Assembly: GCA_049454295.1 (NCBI GenBank)
Contig: JBMTYG010000036.1
Location: 1-24,263, forward strand
Origin: UBA7803 sp049454295
GTDB taxonomy: Bacteria; Pseudomonadota; Gammaproteobacteria; Pseudomonadales; Azotimanducaceae
DNA: 24,263 nucleotides
Reading direction: 5' to 3'
Position numbers and translations under genes: made by a program. This document shows, in pieces, positions 1 to 8,037 of this stretch; position 1 is the stretch's first letter, and each line of letters starts with the position of its first letter. The notes below the pieces were generated by a model. That model was not told where the DNA came from, made no database searches, and saw nothing but the letters and a program-made list of their open reading frames with translations.

Positions 1-1
1 C

Positions 2-409
2 GCGGCTCACGGGAAACGATTTGGGGATCTTCTGCAACGTATCGATACGAGCGACTTCGACCTCGTGGAGCGTTTGGCCGGCGTCTGGGACCTGCTCATG
101 ACCGTTGCTCTGCTCGAGCTCGAGCCGCACGGGAGAAGCGTCATGGTCCTTCGCTATGAGGATTGCCTGGCGAGCCCAGGGCAGATGCTCACGAGCATTA
201 GTCAACAATTGGCAATGCCCATGCTCGCCGATCCGGACGCCGTTGTGAGACGGCACCGTAATACACATTCACACCGATGCCTTGCTTCGCCATTCGACCC
301 ACTCAAGTCCGCTGATCGATCTGGGAAGACGCTGACCGGCGAACAACAACAGCTCGTCAGAGCTATCACAGGAGCGCTTGCTTCCCGCTGGTATCCGTCT
401 GTTGGCTAA
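2..409 (+). CDS. Sulfotransferase family protein, C-terminal part (5' end outside window)
   Basis: The frame is open from the first bases of the window to a TAA stop, so this is the last 135 or so residues of a longer protein. The segment RYEDCLASPGQMLTSISQQL has the form of the late sulfotransferase motif (R-Y-E-D-L...P...L..I), which helps bind the PAPS cofactor in this family. The following residues, with a His/Arg-rich stretch (RRHRNTHSHR) and a terminal WYP segment, also fit the C-terminus of bacterial PAPS-dependent sulfotransferases. The P-loop region lies upstream of the window, so activity and substrate cannot be judged. A GTG at 65 is only an internal Val codon. The next gene is convergent. 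The family call is reasonable but rests on one motif. Confidence 0.65.
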   Translation, partial: AAHGKRFGDLLQRIDTSDFDLVERLAGVWDLLMTVALLELEPHGRSVMVLRYEDCLASPGQMLTSISQQLAMPMLADPDAVVRRHRNTHSHRCLASPFDPLKSADRSGKTLTGEQQQLVRAITGALASRWYPSVG

Positions 410-431
410 TTCTTTAATGCTTTTTAGCCAA
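402..431. terminator. Hairpin between convergent genes, possible terminator
   Basis: TTGGCTAA (402-409, containing the sulfotransferase stop codon) and TTAGCCAA (424-431) form a perfect 8-bp inverted repeat with a 14-base AT-rich loop. It sits between two convergent genes, where a bidirectional terminator is expected. No clear T-tract follows on either strand, so it is not a classical intrinsic terminator. Confidence 0.35.
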
Positions 432-445
432 AGCAAAACATGCAC

Positions 446-1714
446 CTATTTGCTTGATGACGCGGCAGCAGGTCCACGAACAGAGGCGAGCTTCAAAAGC
501 AGAATCGAGATCAGCGCGGGAAGCAGGAGCACCGCAAAGGTCAGCAGTGCTGCGTGGTAGCTTCCGCTTGCATCACGAAGCTCGCCCGCAATCCAGGGGC
601 CCGTGGCAGAAAGCGTCGAAAACGGGCCGATGAGTCCCATGACCAGCCCGAAAGACGCCGTGCCGAAATGGCGGCTGACGATCGCAGCGAGCAGCGGCAA
701 GTGCGCAGCGGACGCGACGCCCAGGAGCAGACCGACGATGCCGAATTCAAAGAAGGACAGCGATGTCGACATGAGCAGCATCGCGGCGAGCAGCGTGCCT
801 ATAGAGAAAACAAATATGAAACGCACCTCGACCCGATCTGTGAGGGCGCCAATCACCACCTTCCACACGGCCATCACGAACGCCATTGCCGACATCACCC
901 ACGCAGTTTGACGCGCATCGATACCGTGATCGAGACCGAAGGGCGCGAGGTTCTGCTGCAAACCTCCATTGACCAGAGAGAAGAGCGAGAAAGCGACAAC
1001 CATGAACCAGAAAGTGGGTTCCCGAAAAACTGCTCCCACTGTCCACGCCCGCGCAGGCGTCGAATAGCCAGCCGCGGAAGCAATAGCCGACCCTGACAGA
1101 GGGCGCTCGACGATTCCCTCTTCCACGCTCGGCGCATTACGGATCACAAGCCAGCTCAGCGGGACTATAGCCAACACCACCCCAACCGCCAGCATATCGT
1201 TGGCGCCGCGCCAGCCCAGTTCCGCTTGCAGCCAGGTGACCAAGGGCGGCAAGAAGAACCCCCCCAGGGATGTACCCACAGTAGACACCCCGAGGGCGAA
1301 GCCTCGGCGCCGATTGAACCAACGCGCAGTGAGCGTTTGCGCTGCCAAGGGTCCCGCCAGCAGAGTACCGCCGACGACCAACGACCCATAGATCAGCATC
1401 AGCTGCCGCAGGTCCGTGGCACGCGCAGCCAGCACCAGCGCGAGCGCAAGACTGATTGCACCGATGCACACCAGCAGACGAATCGGGAGGCGATCCATCG
1501 CGCGACCAGCAAAGGGCGCGAGGACGCCCATCGCGCCCTGAAGAATGAAGAAGATCACCATGATCTCGCCCCGACCCACGTTGAACTCGCGGCTCCAAGG
1601 CTCGACATAGAACGTAAAGCAATAGAGCGCGACGCCGAAGCTCACCGCCTGAAAGACAAGACCGGCGAACACGACAGTCCACCCGTGGTACCAGGGCATG
1701 GCGCACTCCCCCAA
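446..1714 (-). CDS. MFS transporter (monocarboxylate/OFA-like)
   Basis: A 422-residue polytopic membrane protein with about twelve hydrophobic segments, the normal length for the major facilitator superfamily. It opens with MPWYHGWTVVFAGLVFQAVS, a start typical of the monocarboxylate/oxalate-formate type transporters. The loop between helices 2 and 3 carries GRAMDRLPIR, a version of the G-x-x-x-D-R-x-G-R motif A, and ARWFNRRRGFALG marks the loop between helices 4 and 5. A second Met at residue 6 (codon at 1699) matches the usual family start and may be the true one. It probably moves an organic anion across the inner membrane by proton symport; the substrate cannot be read. It is the only gene on this strand here and is convergent with the sulfotransferase. 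Confidence 0.88.
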   Translation of the reverse strand: MGECAMPWYHGWTVVFAGLVFQAVSFGVALYCFTFYVEPWSREFNVGRGEIMVIFFILQGAMGVLAPFAGRAMDRLPIRLLVCIGAISLALALVLAARATDLRQLMLIYGSLVVGGTLLAGPLAAQTLTARWFNRRRGFALGVSTVGTSLGGFFLPPLVTWLQAELGWRGANDMLAVGVVLAIVPLSWLVIRNAPSVEEGIVERPLSGSAIASAAGYSTPARAWTVGAVFREPTFWFMVVAFSLFSLVNGGLQQNLAPFGLDHGIDARQTAWVMSAMAFVMAVWKVVIGALTDRVEVRFIFVFSIGTLLAAMLLMSTSLSFFEFGIVGLLLGVASAAHLPLLAAIVSRHFGTASFGLVMGLIGPFSTLSATGPWIAGELRDASGSYHAALLTFAVLLLPALISILLLKLASVRGPAAASSSK

Positions 1715-1813
1715 AAGCCAATCGACGCGTCAATCAGAGATCCCCGAGTTCGATTATGCCGTACGATCGAGGTCTGGTATTCTCGCCGACGCGGGCATCA
1801 ACGGGAGCAAGCC

Positions 1814-2245
1814 ATGGCTTGGGGCGACTTGGGGAAGGTACTCAAAATTTTCGGCGGCGCCGAGCTTTCGGCATCTGAACAAGGGGACCTCGCCAAAGAG
1901 GTCATGCTCATGGTGCTGGCACGCGCCACTGCCGCCGATACCAACATCAAGCAGATCGAAGTGGATACCGTATGTCAGGTGCTGAAAGCTCGCACCGGCA
2001 CCGACTTCACCAGCGCCGAGGTGCGCGTTGCAGCGACCACATCGCTCTACGACCGCGCGCCCCTGGATCGTTATGTTGCTTCCGCCGCGCGTAAGCTGGA
2101 TACAAAGGCGCGTGTCGACATCGCTCAGGCACTGAAGGATGTCGTGAAATCCGACGATCGCATCAGCAGCCTCGAGGTCGACTTCTTCAACTACGTCGTC
2201 AGTGCGCTCGACCTTACCCCCGCCCAACTAATGGGCGTCGAATAA
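1814..2245 (+). CDS. TerB-like (tellurite resistance/DjlA-type) helical protein
   Basis: 143 residues. The same frame is open much further upstream, but the ATG at 1814 is preceded by GGGAG at a proper distance, and the upstream part overlaps the divergent MFS gene, so the short form is chosen. The protein is all-helical and acidic, with the TerB/DjlA-like pattern: EVMLMVLARATAADTNIKQI near the start (an acidic helix followed by a second), then VDIAQALKDVVKSDDRISSL and a terminal FFNYVVSALDL helix. TerB domains are cytoplasmic metal-binding or membrane-stress modules. No other ter gene is nearby, so a link to tellurite is not implied. It has no signal peptide. Confidence 0.7.
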   Translation: MAWGDLGKVLKIFGGAELSASEQGDLAKEVMLMVLARATAADTNIKQIEVDTVCQVLKARTGTDFTSAEVRVAATTSLYDRAPLDRYVASAARKLDTKARVDIAQALKDVVKSDDRISSLEVDFFNYVVSALDLTPAQLMGVE

Positions 2246-2262
2246 GTCGACGTCCGCTGCGC

Positions 2263-3570
2263 CTATCTCGACGCATCCACCAGCTCTTCGACCGCAGACA
2301 TCATAAGCGGCGCGATCGATGGGCTGATGGACGTTGCCGTCAGGTAGTCCGCCGACGGGAAAGGGGCGTCGGGTACAAAATACTCGGGCTTCAGAATATA
2401 ACCGAGTGCGTCCCCGGCGAGCCCCAGCACGAAGCTGTGACGGCGGCCGATCAGAGCGCGAGTATCGAGAGAATGCTGGGGCGAAGTCTCCCCGGGATGC
2501 GTGACCAGCACCGCTGGACCGATCTCGAGCAAAGCGACCTCGGTACGAAGGCGTCCTTGTTCGAGCGGCCGACGCAACACACCCGCCTCCAAAAGCGTCT
2601 GGAATCCTGGGTTCTCAAGGGGCACCAGAAACTCGCGCCGCGCGGCACGCAGTGCCGGCGCCGGATCTGATTCGGCATTCGCCAGCAGGTTGAGAGCGCG
2701 CGCCGCAACGGCGCTGCCGTAAGCATTCGCTCGCGAAAAATGCTGGTCACGCTTATCCGGTTGCACCCAGCCACCGATGGCGCCTTGCAGGAACAGGTGC
2801 TCGCCGGGCACGGTCTCTGCCATTGCCTTGTAGAAACCGCTCACGTAGTCACTCGAGACCTGATCCGAGGCCGCATCCATGACCGTGGGGTGACAGGCGA
2901 AATTGACGAGGGTAGCTATCGCGATCCCGTCACTGTCGAGAAACTGAAGCACGCCCATCTGCCGATCGAGCAGTTCGGGTTCAGTCACGTTCGTGACCCA
3001 ACCGAAATCATGTTCGCCGCTCGCCACCCGCAACTCGGCCGACCTGAGATGCTGACCTGCCGCCACAATCTGGTCCGACGTGGTCTGGATCAGCTGATCA
3101 ACATACGCCTGGTCGCGACCGCTCGTGAGGGCATCCGGACCCCAGAGGCCGACGACATCGGGGCCTGAATGGGTGTGAGTGGAGCTCACGATGATGTGCT
3201 CAGGACGAAATCCAGGCAGGGCAGAGGCAGCCACCGCGCGGGCTCGAATGAGCTCGATGTCGCCGCGATTGAGCCCGATATTGTCTACGGTCACGACGGC
3301 GTAGGACGCCTCGCCATCCGACAACACCACCGCCTTTGCAAACAAGGGGTCATGCACGCCTGCGAAGCGGCGATTGCGCGCGTCGCCCGCAATGAACGCC
3401 CCGGGGGACGGCGAGATATCAGCACTCGCTGCACCTACGAAGAATTTCAGCTCGGCACCAGGGTCCGTCGCCCCTGGGACGGCTGTCCCATCGCCAGGTT
3501 CCTGCCTTGCGCAGGCGCCTAGCAGCAGCGTGCAGAAAAAGACCCAAACCCATCGACTCAACCTGCTCAT
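2263..3570 (-). CDS. Neutral/alkaline ceramidase-like lipoprotein
   Basis: 435 residues with a lipoprotein signal: LLLGAC at residues 15-20 puts the lipidated Cys at 20. The mature part reads as the N-terminal domain of neutral non-lysosomal ceramidases: VGAASADISPSPGAFIAG near 45, the zinc motif STHTHSGPD at 130-138 (His132 and His134), and NFACHPTV with His227. It is shorter than classical ceramidases (about 650 residues) and lacks their C-terminal Ig-like domain. Where ceramidases have G-D-V-S-P around the nucleophilic Ser, this protein has GGWVQP (266-271), so Ser is Gln and amide hydrolysis by the classical mechanism is doubtful. It lies 27 bases after an outer-membrane barrel gene on the same strand, probably one transcript. 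Confidence 0.8.
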   Translation of the reverse strand: MSRLSRWVWVFFCTLLLGACARQEPGDGTAVPGATDPGAELKFFVGAASADISPSPGAFIAGDARNRRFAGVHDPLFAKAVVLSDGEASYAVVTVDNIGLNRGDIELIRARAVAASALPGFRPEHIIVSSTHTHSGPDVVGLWGPDALTSGRDQAYVDQLIQTTSDQIVAAGQHLRSAELRVASGEHDFGWVTNVTEPELLDRQMGVLQFLDSDGIAIATLVNFACHPTVMDAASDQVSSDYVSGFYKAMAETVPGEHLFLQGAIGGWVQPDKRDQHFSRANAYGSAVAARALNLLANAESDPAPALRAARREFLVPLENPGFQTLLEAGVLRRPLEQGRLRTEVALLEIGPAVLVTHPGETSPQHSLDTRALIGRRHSFVLGLAGDALGYILKPEYFVPDAPFPSADYLTATSISPSIAPLMMSAVEELVDASR

Positions 3571-3597
3571 ACGGGTTTCCTCGAGACACGCGATCGG

Positions 3598-4458
3598 TCA
3601 GAAGCCGATCGCGAGGCCGCTGTAAATCCCAATATCCGGGCCATCGCCGTCAAGACCCCGATAAAGCCCAACATCGAGTTGCAGCTGACTCGCCACCTGC
3701 CAGGCGAGCGATAAGCTAGTGGTCACGCTGCGGGTGGTGCCGTCGGGATCTTCATCGGCGAAGGCAGAAACATCGGCGCTCACGCTAAAAGCGTCCGACA
3801 GCGTGAAACCGAGACCGAGCGCGCCCCCCCAGGAGATATGATGATCATTGCCCTCGGCATCGGGCACCCAATCGATCTCTGGAGTAAATCCCAGGGACAG
3901 ACGTTCCGTGAGATCCGCCGAATAGGGAAACAAGACGCCGGACTGCCAGTCCTCTTCGCCGGGAGGAACGTCGCCTGTCGGCAGTGTCACGTAAAACCCC
4001 AAGGCAAAAGGCGAACCCTCGATGACAGGGCCCAGCCGAAAGCCGACGCTCAAATCCCCGATCCCGGAACTCGTGGCGGTCGCCCCCGGCACATCGGACT
4101 GAACCCGACTACGACCACCCGTGGTAAATCCGATGCCACCTTCGACGCGGTCGGTCAAACCGAAACGCAAGACACTGTCGATATAGAGCCAATCGTCGCT
4201 CTGCTCGCCGCCACCCCGTTGTCTCGACCAGTCAATCACACTCGCCTCGAAGAAATAATCGCCCGGGGCGAGGGTGCAGGTGGGCGTCGTCTGGCCAGGG
4301 CGCTCAGGACAAAAATCCGCCGCGGCTGCGCTCGATAGCAGCAATGAAACGGTAAACACGCTGACTGCCGACAGTGGGCTGCGCGACACAGGGTCCACCA
4401 AGGGTTGTTGCAATTTTTCTGCGCTTTGATCGGCGGATCGCTTGTTACCGTCACTCAT
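3598..4458 (-). CDS. Outer-membrane beta-barrel protein, phenol-degradation 'meta-pathway' transporter-like
   Basis: 286 residues. The ATG at 4458 follows GGGGGAG at about 9 bases, supporting this start although it gives the signal peptide an unusually long n-region (about 30 residues before the hydrophobic core VSVFTVSLLLSSAAAA). The mature part is a run of alternating amphipathic strands with glycine and aromatic residues, such as VEGGIGFTTGG, GIGDLSVGFRLG, FALGFYVTLPTGD and ALGLGFTLSDAFSVSADVSAF. It ends in Phe (GLAIGF), the usual C-terminal signature for outer-membrane barrel insertion. The layout resembles the putative meta-pathway of phenol degradation family (PF13557-like), thought to admit hydrophobic substrates. 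Two Cys residues soon after cleavage (FCPE...TCTL) may form a disulfide. It is probably co-transcribed with the ceramidase-like gene. Confidence 0.7.
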   Translation of the reverse strand: MSDGNKRSADQSAEKLQQPLVDPVSRSPLSAVSVFTVSLLLSSAAAADFCPERPGQTTPTCTLAPGDYFFEASVIDWSRQRGGGEQSDDWLYIDSVLRFGLTDRVEGGIGFTTGGRSRVQSDVPGATATSSGIGDLSVGFRLGPVIEGSPFALGFYVTLPTGDVPPGEEDWQSGVLFPYSADLTERLSLGFTPEIDWVPDAEGNDHHISWGGALGLGFTLSDAFSVSADVSAFADEDPDGTTRSVTTSLSLAWQVASQLQLDVGLYRGLDGDGPDIGIYSGLAIGF

Positions 4459-4654
4459 CGCTAGATCTCCCCCTGGAACGCTTTAGCAAATACGGTTTGA
4501 ATCTGAGCGTGCACTATACCGCGCGCACTGCGATCGAGCGCATTACCGCCATCCGCGCGGTTGACAGTGGAGCGGGTCGTGAAGGAGGCTCTCGCGCTCG
4601 ATGATCGAGCGCTTGCGGTCGATCGACCTGTCATGATCACGGGGGATACGTTGA

Positions 4655-5227
4655 ATGAACGTTTTGCTGCGCCATGCCTGCTGGCTATTCCTGTCACTCG
4701 GAATCGCATGCGCCTATGCAAGCGACGACCCGTACTCGAGCACAATCGAGATCTTTAAGGCAGCGGGCGAAAGCAGCCAGTTCTTCGACAAGGCGTACGG
4801 CTATGCCGTGTTCCCGACCGTCGGCAAGGGGGGCATTGGTATCGGAGGCGCTCGAGGCAAAGGGCAGGTCTATGAGCAAGGCAACCATATCGGCGATACC
4901 ACACTGACCCAGATTAGCGTCGGGTTTCAACTCGGCGGACAAGCCTTCAGCCAGATCATTTTCTTCCAGGACAAACGCGCATTAGACGAGTTCACCGGCG
5001 GCAACTTCGAATTTGCAGCACAAGCATCCGCGGTGGCGATTACGGCAAGCGCCTCCGCGCAAGCGACCACCACTGGCTCCTCTGCCGGGTTGAGCGGCGG
5101 CCAGCGCGACGCGTCGACCGTTGGCCCGCTGTGGTACAAGGGTATGGCTGTGTTCACCGTGGCCAAGGGGGGGCTCATGTACGAAGCGGCGATCGGCGGA
5201 CAGAAGTTCTCCTTCAGCCCCCGCTAA
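4655..5227 (+). CDS. SYLF-domain (Ysc84-type) lipid-binding exported protein
   Basis: 190 residues with an N-terminal signal peptide (core LLRHACWLFLSLGIACAYAS). The mature protein is a whole SYLF domain: FDKAYGYAVFPTVGKGGIGI followed by GGARGKGQVYEQG, then VGFQLGGQAFSQIIFFQD and a C-terminal KGGLMYEAAIGGQKFSF. In eukaryotes this domain (Ysc84/SH3YL1) binds phosphoinositides; bacterial versions are periplasmic or envelope proteins of unclear role. The ATG at 4655 has GGGGGA about 9 bases upstream. A central Ala/Ser-rich stretch (SAVAITASASAQATTTGSSA) is typical of bacterial members. It starts a run of plus-strand envelope genes. Confidence 0.9.
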   Translation: MNVLLRHACWLFLSLGIACAYASDDPYSSTIEIFKAAGESSQFFDKAYGYAVFPTVGKGGIGIGGARGKGQVYEQGNHIGDTTLTQISVGFQLGGQAFSQIIFFQDKRALDEFTGGNFEFAAQASAVAITASASAQATTTGSSAGLSGGQRDASTVGPLWYKGMAVFTVAKGGLMYEAAIGGQKFSFSPR

Positions 5228-5275
5228 ATTTGGGCGGCAGGATTAAACTCGGATCTCGAAACAGGGGAACTCAAG

Positions 5276-5947
5276 ATGCCGACCGTTTCTACGCCGCTGC
5301 GAATGGACTTCGATCGCTTCGAAGTGGTCGACACCCATTCCCTGCCCGAGCTCCCAGCGCCGGCTGCCGGCATCACCCGGCGCATGATCGAACGCGACGG
5401 CGGCGAGGTTGCACGTGCGACCTCTGTTGTGCGGTATGCGCCGGGGGCTACCTTTGCGCACCATGGACACGATCTCGGCGAGGAAATCCTGGTTCTGGAG
5501 GGTAGCTTCGAGGATGAACATGGCAGCTACGCAACCGGCACCTATCTTCGCAATCCGCCGGGATCATCCCATCAACCCCGCACCGAAGAAGGCTGCCTGC
5601 TGTTTGTGAAGCTCAGACATTTGCAGCCCGACGACCAGCAGCGTGTGGTACTCGACACTCGATCCGGTCGCTGGCAACCGGGGCTGGTTCCCGGTCTAAT
5701 GAACCAGCTGTTAGCCGCGCACGGCGAAGAGCGCACGGTGCTCGTGCGCTGGGCAGCCGGCACCCAGGTACCAGAACACACCCACAGCACGGTTGAAGAA
5801 ACGCTGGTACTCGAGGGCGAAATTTGCGATGCAGCTCATCGGTATCCTGCGGGTACCTGGTTTCGGGCTCCCCGAGGCAGTACTCATGCCCCGTTCAGTC
5901 CGAACGGCGCTCTGATTTTGATCAAGGTCGGGCATATCCAGCCATGA
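5276..5947 (+). CDS. Tandem ChrR-type cupin protein
   Basis: 223 residues made of two copies of a ChrR-like cupin domain of about 105 residues each, with no signal peptide. Copy 1 has HHGHDLGEEILVLEG (from residue 62) and a later PPGSSHQP; copy 2 has EHTHSTVEETLVLEG and PRGSTHAP. Each copy keeps the H-x-H-x(3-4)-E and later His ligands of a metal-binding cupin, so both sites look intact. Single-domain relatives form the C-terminal half of anti-sigma factors such as ChrR, which senses singlet oxygen, or act as acetylacetone-cleaving-like enzymes. Here the zinc-finger anti-sigma domain is absent and no ECF sigma factor is adjacent, so a stand-alone enzyme or metal-sensing role is more likely. 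The start is supported by GGGGA upstream of the ATG at 5276. Confidence 0.82.
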   Translation: MPTVSTPLRMDFDRFEVVDTHSLPELPAPAAGITRRMIERDGGEVARATSVVRYAPGATFAHHGHDLGEEILVLEGSFEDEHGSYATGTYLRNPPGSSHQPRTEEGCLLFVKLRHLQPDDQQRVVLDTRSGRWQPGLVPGLMNQLLAAHGEERTVLVRWAAGTQVPEHTHSTVEETLVLEGEICDAAHRYPAGTWFRAPRGSTHAPFSPNGALILIKVGHIQP

Positions 5948-6049
5948 GCCAATCACTCGGCGAGGGAATGACTCACCGGATCCACGCGCTAGCGGCAACG
6001 TGGGTAATGAGCTGTTAAAGTCTTGCCGCTCCATCCGATGGAAATTCAG

Positions 6050-6658
6050 ATGACTATGATTCGATACGCGCTTATCACCCTAGTAGTCGCAGCGCTCACC
6101 GCCTGCGCGAGCCAGCAACCCAAGCCGGTGGTTGATTTTTCTCCCAGCCACGATTTCAGCCAGGACAAGCGTATCGGTCTCTACGCACTCAGCGGGGAGG
6201 TGACAGGGCGAAGACACATGACGCTGACACCGTTCCAGGAAGAGCGTATCAACCAAGCACTGCGCCGAGCGCTCGAGGCCAAAGGGTATACGTTCGTCAA
6301 TAATCCGCGCCAGGCAGACCTGTTAATCAGCTGGCACCTGAACCTGACCGAGAAAACGGACGTCCAAACCTACGCGAGCCCCTCGATGGTTGCCGTTGCG
6401 CCAGCTTTCGGCCGCTACAATCGTTATGCGATGTACAACTGTTTCGACTGCCTGCGCCAAACAGACGTGCGTGTCACCGAGTACACCCAGGGCACCTTCA
6501 TCGTAGACATGATCGATCCAGACAAGCGTGCTTCTGTCTGGCGTAGCGTGACCCAGTCGAAGCTCGAGGGCGAGACGATCAAGGATCAAGATCAGCTAAA
6601 CAAGGCGGCTGAACTCGTACTAGGCGGATTCCCGCCCGGGGTAAGCGCCTCGCGCTGA
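6050..6658 (+). CDS. DUF4136 family lipoprotein
   Basis: 202 residues from the ATG at 6050, which has GGA about 7 bases upstream; in-frame TTG 6023 and ATG 6038 are less likely because they lengthen the signal peptide. The signal peptide ends in LTAC, so Cys19 should be lipidated. The mature sequence has the DUF4136 layout: VVDFSPSHDFSQDKRIGLYA near the start, RINQALRRALEAKGY and ADLLISWHLN in the middle, then TFIVDMIDPDKRASVWRS close to the end. Members are envelope lipoproteins of unknown function. A short aromatic Tyr/Cys-rich insert (NRYAMYNCFDC) precedes the last strand region. It lies in the plus-strand envelope cluster, about 100 bases after the cupin gene. Confidence 0.85.
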   Translation: MTMIRYALITLVVAALTACASQQPKPVVDFSPSHDFSQDKRIGLYALSGEVTGRRHMTLTPFQEERINQALRRALEAKGYTFVNNPRQADLLISWHLNLTEKTDVQTYASPSMVAVAPAFGRYNRYAMYNCFDCLRQTDVRVTEYTQGTFIVDMIDPDKRASVWRSVTQSKLEGETIKDQDQLNKAAELVLGGFPPGVSASR

Positions 6659-6725
6659 ATCAATTCATTCCAGGGATAGCTCGGTGCCTGTCGACAGGAA
6701 GACAGGCGCCGCAGGGGGATACACC

Positions 6726-7406
6726 ATGATGTTCGCCAAGGCTCTTGTAGCCGCGTGTCTGCTATCCGGATTTGCGCTGCACGCCAGCGCGGCTACCGAT
6801 GAAGAGTCCGTCGACGCTTCCGCTGGATTTCTGGCGCACTACAGTGCGCTCGAGAAGGCCGGACGTCCGCGCAAGAGCTACCTCGTTTATCTGCCAGAGG
6901 CAGTCGAGGGTCGCCAGGTCAAGGCCGTCCACGTAAAAAACGCGGTGGTAGCACCGGCGGACGCCAAGTTTGACGACGTGTCGCCAGAGCTGCTGGCCAA
7001 GGTGCTAGAGCAGGTGAACAATAAACTGAGAGCCGGGCTCTCGCAGAAAGCGCGCCTGACACAAGACGCCATTCAGGCCGATGTGCAGCTGCTGACAGCT
7101 GTCACTGCGATAGGTGCGCAGGAAAAGGGTAAGGGTCTCGTCGATCTTGTCCCAGTCCGTCTCGTCACCGGTAGCATTCGCAACGCGGTGCAGGGCAAGG
7201 AGATGGAGGCAGTCATGACCTTCGAATCTCGCGTGCTCGAAGCCACCACCGGCGCGGTGCTGCGGGAGCGGATCGATCACGTCGTTGGTGGTGAGATCGG
7301 CCGCTCGGGGGACCCCGATCTGCACATCACGCAAGAGGCGCTGAACGATGCTATCGACGACTGGGTCAAGACGATCGTCAAAGTGACAGCACCGAAGCTG
7401 AAATGA
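6726..7406 (+). CDS. DUF3313-like exported protein
   Basis: 226 residues from the ATG at 6726, with AGGGGG about 9 bases upstream. A cleavable signal peptide (MMFAKALVAACLLSGFALHASA) is followed by AGFLAHYSALEKAG, YLVYLPEAVEGRQVKAVHVK and a helix-rich middle (ELLAKVLEQVNNKLRAGLSQ). This order (a GFL-x-x-Y-S-x-L opening, a Tyr-Pro segment, then two alpha/beta units with VPVRLVTGSIRNAVQGKEME and FESRVLEATTGAVLRERIDH) resembles DUF3313, an envelope family of unknown function. The conserved lipobox of many DUF3313 members is missing; cleavage after ASA looks like signal peptidase I. It sits 67 bases after the DUF4136 lipoprotein and they may share a transcript. Confidence 0.65.
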   Translation: MMFAKALVAACLLSGFALHASAATDEESVDASAGFLAHYSALEKAGRPRKSYLVYLPEAVEGRQVKAVHVKNAVVAPADAKFDDVSPELLAKVLEQVNNKLRAGLSQKARLTQDAIQADVQLLTAVTAIGAQEKGKGLVDLVPVRLVTGSIRNAVQGKEMEAVMTFESRVLEATTGAVLRERIDHVVGGEIGRSGDPDLHITQEALNDAIDDWVKTIVKVTAPKLK

Positions 7407-7507
7407 ACCTAGTCGCGGGCAGGAATTGTCACCGACCCCTGGTTTCGCGAATGCTCTGCTCGCTTAGCAAGAAGACCATCCCGACAACATCCAAAGGAGA
7501 CACTCGC

Positions 7508-7774
7508 TTGAACCCAAGCACCCTGTTTTCAACAATCGGCACCGCAGTGCTGGTCGCCACACTGACTTTTATCCCGATGGCTCAGGCTGATGAGGTGGCA
7601 GAACTCGAAGCCAAGTTCACTGCATCGGACACGAACAGCGACGGCAAACTCACCAAGGAAGAAGCCAAGGAAGGCGGCATGCGCCGCATCGTCCGAGGCT
7701 TTGACAAGATCGACAGCGAGGGCAACGGCTACGTCACCCTCGATCAGATCAAAACGATGATGAACTCACGCTGA
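7508..7774 (+). CDS. EF-hand calcium-binding exported protein
   Basis: 88 residues starting at TTG 7508. An AAAGGAGA Shine-Dalgarno ends 8 bases before it, and this start gives a clean signal peptide (MNPSTLFSTIGTAVLVATLT, cleaved after AQA), so the longer in-frame version from 7403 is rejected. The mature part has two EF-hands. The first loop, DTNSDGKLTKEE, is canonical at positions 1, 3, 5, 9 and 12. The second, DSEGNGYVTLDQ, has Glu at position 3 and Gln instead of Glu at position 12, so it is likely weak or Ca-independent. Such small periplasmic EF-hand proteins are common in proteobacteria; their roles are mostly unknown. Confidence 0.85.
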   Translation: MNPSTLFSTIGTAVLVATLTFIPMAQADEVAELEAKFTASDTNSDGKLTKEEAKEGGMRRIVRGFDKIDSEGNGYVTLDQIKTMMNSR

Positions 7775-7794
7775 CCGATCCAAAGGAGCCGAAG

Positions 7795-8022
7795 ATGGAC
7801 GAAACGAATCTGAATGAGTCTCAAGGGTCGAGCAAAGCCTCGGCCGTCGCTACAGGCGTCGGCGCTGTCGTGGGCGCAACAGTACTCGTCGCCGCGGCGC
7901 CGGTTGTCCTTCCCGTCGTCAGCTCGGTCATGAGCATTGGCGCCGCCGCCTCGGCGATCACACCGCTCGTAGGCGGGGCGATCGGAGCCTGGGCCGGCTG
8001 GAAGCTCGGCGGAAAGACCTGA
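7795..8022 (+). CDS. Small Gly/Ala-rich membrane protein
   Basis: 75 residues with AAAGGAG about 7 bases before the ATG, starting 20 bases after the EF-hand gene, so translation is well supported and they are probably one operon. A polar, acidic N-terminus (MDETNLNESQGSSK) is followed by two hydrophobic stretches rich in Gly, Ala and Val (GVGAVVGATVLVAAAPVVLP and ITPLVGGAIGAWAGWKLGG) joined by a Ser-rich bend. The G-x-x-x-G spacing is a glycine-zipper-like pattern suited to packing membrane helices. I do not recognise a named family. An inner-membrane hairpin peptide is the simplest reading. Confidence 0.65.
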   Translation: MDETNLNESQGSSKASAVATGVGAVVGATVLVAAAPVVLPVVSSVMSIGAAASAITPLVGGAIGAWAGWKLGGKT

Positions 8023-8037
8023 TCTGGCCAACGCTCG

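Noticed and set aside
554..1096. 180-residue plus-strand open frame inside the MFS gene
   Set aside because: Its product is a His/Arg/Glu-rich shadow of the transporter gene, with no motif, and the transporter frame is strongly supported.
1226..1813. Upstream open frame in front of the TerB-like gene
   Set aside because: It lies opposite the MFS gene and encodes a low-complexity charged sequence; the ATG at 1814 has the ribosome site and the recognisable domain.
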